Notes under the pieces: model-generated
The model's database searches: none
The model's input: the letters and a program-made list of their open reading frames with translations, nothing else
Told to the model about the DNA's origin: nothing
Source of the DNA: Clostridia bacterium
GTDB taxonomy: Bacteria; Bacillota; Clostridia; Oscillospirales; Acutalibacteraceae
Direction: 5' to 3'
DNA: 52,583 nucleotides
Assembly: GCA_017398425.1 (NCBI GenBank)
Contig: JAFQFZ010000026.1
Location: forward strand, 1 to 52,583
Program-made: the position numbers and the translations under genes
Shown: piece by piece, positions 50,193-52,583 of the stretch
Layout: the number at the start of each line of letters is the position of its first letter
Numbering within the stretch: the first letter of the stretch is position 1

Positions 50193-51629
50193 TTAATACG
50201 CCTTGCCCCAGTATACCATCTTTTTCGCCTTTTTGCCGCAACACACGCACACCTCGTCGAGCTCTTCCTGCTCGAACGGCATGCAACGGCTGGTGATACC
50301 GACCTCGTCCTTCAAACGCATCTCGCACTCCAGATCGCCGCACCACATGGCACGGATGAGACCGGGCTTGTTGTCCGCGATGTCCTTGATCTCCTCGAAG
50401 TTGTGTGCATCGTAGGTCATGCTCTCGCGGCGCGCAAGCGCTTTTTGGTACAGTCCGTCGTGCACCGCATCAAGAAGTGCCGGAAGCACCGTCTCGAGCT
50501 CGTCAAGCGACACGACCGTCTTTTCACGCGTATCGCGGCGCACCACGACGCACTGGTTGTTTTCGATGTCCTTCGGACCGATCTCCAAGCGGAGCGGCAC
50601 GCCCTTCATCTCGTATTCCGCAAACTTCCAGCCGGGCGAGTTGTCGCTCGCGTCGAGCTTGACGCGCACGGTGGACTTCAAGCGCTCGTACAGCTCGGTC
50701 GCTTTGTCGAGCACGCCCTCTTTGTGCATTGCGATCGGGACAATGACGACCTGCGTCGGCGCCACGCGCGGCGGCAACACCAAACCGTTGTCGTCGCCGT
50801 GGGTCATGATGATCGCACCGATGATGCGCGTGGACATACCCCACGACGTCTGGTGCGGATACTGCAACTTGTTGTCGCGACCCGTGAATTGAATGTCAAA
50901 CGCTTTGGCAAAGCCGTCACCGAAATAGTGACTGGTTCCGCTTTGGAGCGCCTTGCCGTCGTGCATCATCGCCTCGATGGTGTAGGTCGCTTCCGCGCCG
51001 GCAAACTTCTCCTTGTCGGTCTTGCGACCCTTGACAACGGGAATGGCGAGCGATTGCTCGCAGAAGTCGGCGTACACGTTGAGCATTTGCTCGGTCTCCG
51101 CCCACGCTTCTTCGGCGGTCTCGTGCATCGTGTGACCTTCCTGCCAGTAAAACTCCATCGTGCGCAGGAACGGACGGGTGGTCTTCTCCCAACGCACCAC
51201 CGAGCACCACTGATTGTAGAGCTTGGGAAGGTCGCGATAGGAATGGATGATGTCGGCATAATGTTCACAGAACACCGTCTCACTCGTCGGACGCACGCAC
51301 AGGCGTTCTTGCAGCTTCTCCTCGCCGCCGTGGGTCACCCACGCCACCTCGGGCGCAAAGCCCTCGACATGATCCTTCTCGCGTTGGAGCAGGCTCTCGG
51401 GAATGAACAGCGGCATCATGATATTCTCGTGTCCGAGCGCCTTGAAGCGCGCATCCAGATCGTTGCGGATGTTCTCCCACAGCGCCGTGCCGTAGGGACG
51501 CACGATCATGCAACCGCGCACGCCCGAATAGTCGGCAAGCTCCGCTTTTTTGACGACGTCGGTGTACCATTTGGTGAAGTCTTCCTCCATCGCGGTGATG
51601 GCTTCTACCATCTTTTTCTTATCGGCCAT
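50193..51629 (-). CDS. proS: Prolyl-tRNA synthetase (archaeal/eukaryotic-like type)
   Basis: Charges tRNA-Pro with proline. The 478-residue protein is the shorter class II ProS without the ~180-residue editing domain of the classic bacterial type. Motifs: [59 protein letters not shown] and [20 protein letters not shown], and a C-terminal zinc-binding-like region ([31 protein letters not shown]). ATG 51629 follows AAAGGA. Separate promoter at 51708-51736. A tRNA-Pro gene also occurs in this window. Confidence 0.96.
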   Translation of the reverse strand: MADKKKMVEAITAMEEDFTKWYTDVVKKAELADYSGVRGCMIVRPYGTALWENIRNDLDARFKALGHENIMMPLFIPESLLQREKDHVEGFAPEVAWVTHGGEEKLQERLCVRPTSETVFCEHYADIIHSYRDLPKLYNQWCSVVRWEKTTRPFLRTMEFYWQEGHTMHETAEEAWAETEQMLNVYADFCEQSLAIPVVKGRKTDKEKFAGAEATYTIEAMMHDGKALQSGTSHYFGDGFAKAFDIQFTGRDNKLQYPHQTSWGMSTRIIGAIIMTHGDDNGLVLPPRVAPTQVVIVPIAMHKEGVLDKATELYERLKSTVRVKLDASDNSPGWKFAEYEMKGVPLRLEIGPKDIENNQCVVVRRDTREKTVVSLDELETVLPALLDAVHDGLYQKALARRESMTYDAHNFEEIKDIADNKPGLIRAMWCGDLECEMRLKDEVGITSRCMPFEQEELDEVCVCCGKKAKKMVYWGKAY

Positions 51630-51707
51630 GATATTTTCCAATCCTTTCGGAACAAAATTGTCGATCGCTCACCGCCTCTCGGGCGACTTGATCCCATATA
51701 TAGAGTT

Positions 51708-51736
51708 ATTATAGCGAAAACGCGCACGTTTTTCAA
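51708..51736 (-). promoter_or_regulatory. Promoter of the proS operon
   Basis: Minus-strand TTGAAA (51731-51736), 17-bp spacer, TATAAT (51708-51713), giving a leader of about 70 bases. No T-box structure is visible in it. Confidence 0.7.
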
Positions 51737-51847
51737 CCGTTACGCGCATATTTTTTCGGTTTTATCCATTTATTTTTCGGGCTTTTCGCATATTCCTCGC
51801 AAAAACGCACCACACTGGTTTCAAAACGTACAAGGAGGTTTGCTCTC

Positions 51848-52027
51848 ATGTCCGATCACGCTGAAAACGATCGCCGTAAAACGCCCCCGTCTCCCATGCC
51901 GACCGCTCTGCAAAGTGCCGAGATCCTGCGCACACAAGGACGTCGCGACCACGCCGATCCCCTGGGCAGTTACACCGGCACCGATGCCGACGACGAACGC
52001 CCCGAACAGGATGTTGACGATCTTTGA
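51848..52027 (+). CDS. Small hydrophilic acidic protein, unknown function
   Basis: A 59-residue protein starting MSDHAENDRRKTPPSPMPTA and ending with an Asp/Glu-rich tail (DADDERPEQDVDDL). AGGAGG lies eight bases before the ATG. The mid-part AEILRTQGRRDHADPLGSYT is the only structured-looking region. No family is recognised; the pattern D-P-x-G-S-Y-T-G followed by an acidic D-D-L end looks like a recurring small-protein type in Clostridia, but this is from memory and unverified. No clear sigma-A promoter is evident upstream. Confidence 0.65.
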   Translation: MSDHAENDRRKTPPSPMPTALQSAEILRTQGRRDHADPLGSYTGTDADDERPEQDVDDL

Positions 52028-52036
52028 AAATTCTAC

Positions 52037-52065
52037 TGGATTTTATAGAGGGCTTGTGCTATACT
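52037..52065 (+). promoter_or_regulatory. Possible promoter of the last gene
   Basis: TATACT (52060-52065) with a weak TGGATT (52037-52042) 17 bp upstream. The -35 match is poor. Confidence 0.4.
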
Positions 52066-52117
52066 ATTGACAAGAGCAGTTTTTTATTCTGAATTTTCAA
52101 AGGGCGGTGAGCTTTTC

Positions 52118-52583
52118 ATGGCCAAACAAAAACTTTTCGGCAATCGCAACGAACCCGCATGCGAGACCTGCGCGCTCGGCAAACGCGGTTCGGACGGTCA
52201 ATCGGTGCTGTGCCGCCGCGTCGGCGCGGTCTCCTTGCACCATCATTGCCGCCATTATCAATACGACCCCCTGCGCCGCATCCCCAAGCGCGATCCGGTC
52301 CTGCCGTCGTATGACGCGACCGACTTCTGGTTGGACAACCTCGAGGACGTGATCGAGCCCGTCGCGAAATCCCCTGTGGATAACGAGACCGTGCTGCGCC
52401 TGCGTGAATATTTGATCCACTCGAACGAACCGGACGTAGAAACCATCTTGGCCCTTCTCGATTGCCCCGCCCCCGAAGCCACGGAAGAGACCGTCGAAGA
52501 AACGGCCGAAGAAATCGTCGAGGAAGCCACCGAAGAAGTCATCGAAGAAGCCGCTGAAGAAATCGTCGAGGAAGCCACCGAAG
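52118..52583 (+). CDS. Cysteine-containing protein with acidic C-terminal repeats, 5' part
   Basis: At least 155 residues; the gene runs off the right edge. The N-terminus has CETCALGKRGSDGQSVLC and then SLHHHCRHYQYDPLRRIPKR, i.e. four Cys plus several His that could bind zinc or an Fe-S cluster. A linker and a helical segment (ETVLRLREYLIHSNEPDVET) follow, then a repetitive acidic tail of (E-E-x-V/T-E-E-A/T) type. GGTGA lies about nine bases before the ATG at 52118. Function unknown. Confidence 0.7.
   Translation, partial: MAKQKLFGNRNEPACETCALGKRGSDGQSVLCRRVGAVSLHHHCRHYQYDPLRRIPKRDPVLPSYDATDFWLDNLEDVIEPVAKSPVDNETVLRLREYLIHSNEPDVETILALLDCPAPEATEETVEETAEEIVEEATEEVIEEAAEEIVEEATE

Noticed and set aside
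51630-51707. T-box riboswitch for proS
   Set aside because: The leader is only ~70 bases and lacks the T-box sequence and specifier stem; a simple promoter and ribosome site explain it.

Overview
The window looks like chromosomal DNA of a spore-forming Firmicute of class Clostridia, with moderately high GC. Support for this comes from dipicolinate synthase (dpaA/dpaB) behind a mother-cell-type promoter, strong AGGAGG-type ribosome sites, frequent GTG and TTG starts, MurF with an N-terminal membrane domain, Asp23/FakA, several DegV proteins and LytTR/DUF3021. The genus cannot be read from the sequence.

Layout. 1-10.7 kb is mostly housekeeping: the 5' part of gap, rpe, a GtrA-like membrane protein, a split TauE/SafE exporter, dpaBA, a proline-rich membrane-anchored protein, fakA with an Asp23 gene, and recG. 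10.7-13.1 kb holds a nitroreductase and two divergent short priming phosphoglycosyl transferases. 13.1-16.4 kb is an AT-richer island of regulators (XRE, LytTR+DUF3021, AraC fused to an acetyltransferase-like domain) bracketed by two almost identical terminator hairpins. 16.4-36.9 kb is one long leftward run of 20 tightly packed genes for a surface polysaccharide. 36.9-40.6 kb holds tRNA-Pro(GGG), a candidate structured RNA, a small XRE repressor divergent from a SHOCT-type coiled-coil gene with paired operators, and a third priming transferase with a glycosyltransferase. 40.6-51.6 kb runs leftward: a zinc-ribbon protein, a DegV gene, marR, two tandem DegV genes, ddl, murF, a hydrolase, two cyclophilins and proS. 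The right edge has two small rightward genes, the last one cut off.

How the parts fit. The polysaccharide operon encodes predicted synthesis of UDP-GalNAcA (TviB/TviC type), UDP-ManNAcA (WecB/WecC) and a CDP-linked 6-deoxyhexose (RfbF, RfbG, an epimerase and a reductase), plus glycosyltransferases, a CDP-glycerol phosphotransferase, an O-acyltransferase, a TupA-like ATP-grasp ligase, a flippase and a candidate polymerase. This suggests an anionic, uronic-acid-rich polymer carrying glycerol phosphate, acyl and perhaps amino-acid groups. The priming enzymes lie outside the operon. FakA at 6.3-8.0 kb and the three DegV (FakB-like) proteins at 41.8-45.0 kb probably form a fatty-acid kinase system; a MarR regulator sits among the DegV genes beside a 20-bp inverted repeat that combines a terminator, a promoter and a likely operator.

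The less ordinary signals are the multi-hairpin RNA candidate after tRNA-Pro, the AGTGA-N4-TCACT operators between the small XRE and SHOCT genes, the composite MarR/DegV junction, the hairpin-flanked regulator island, and the combination of uronate synthesis with a TupA-like ligase.
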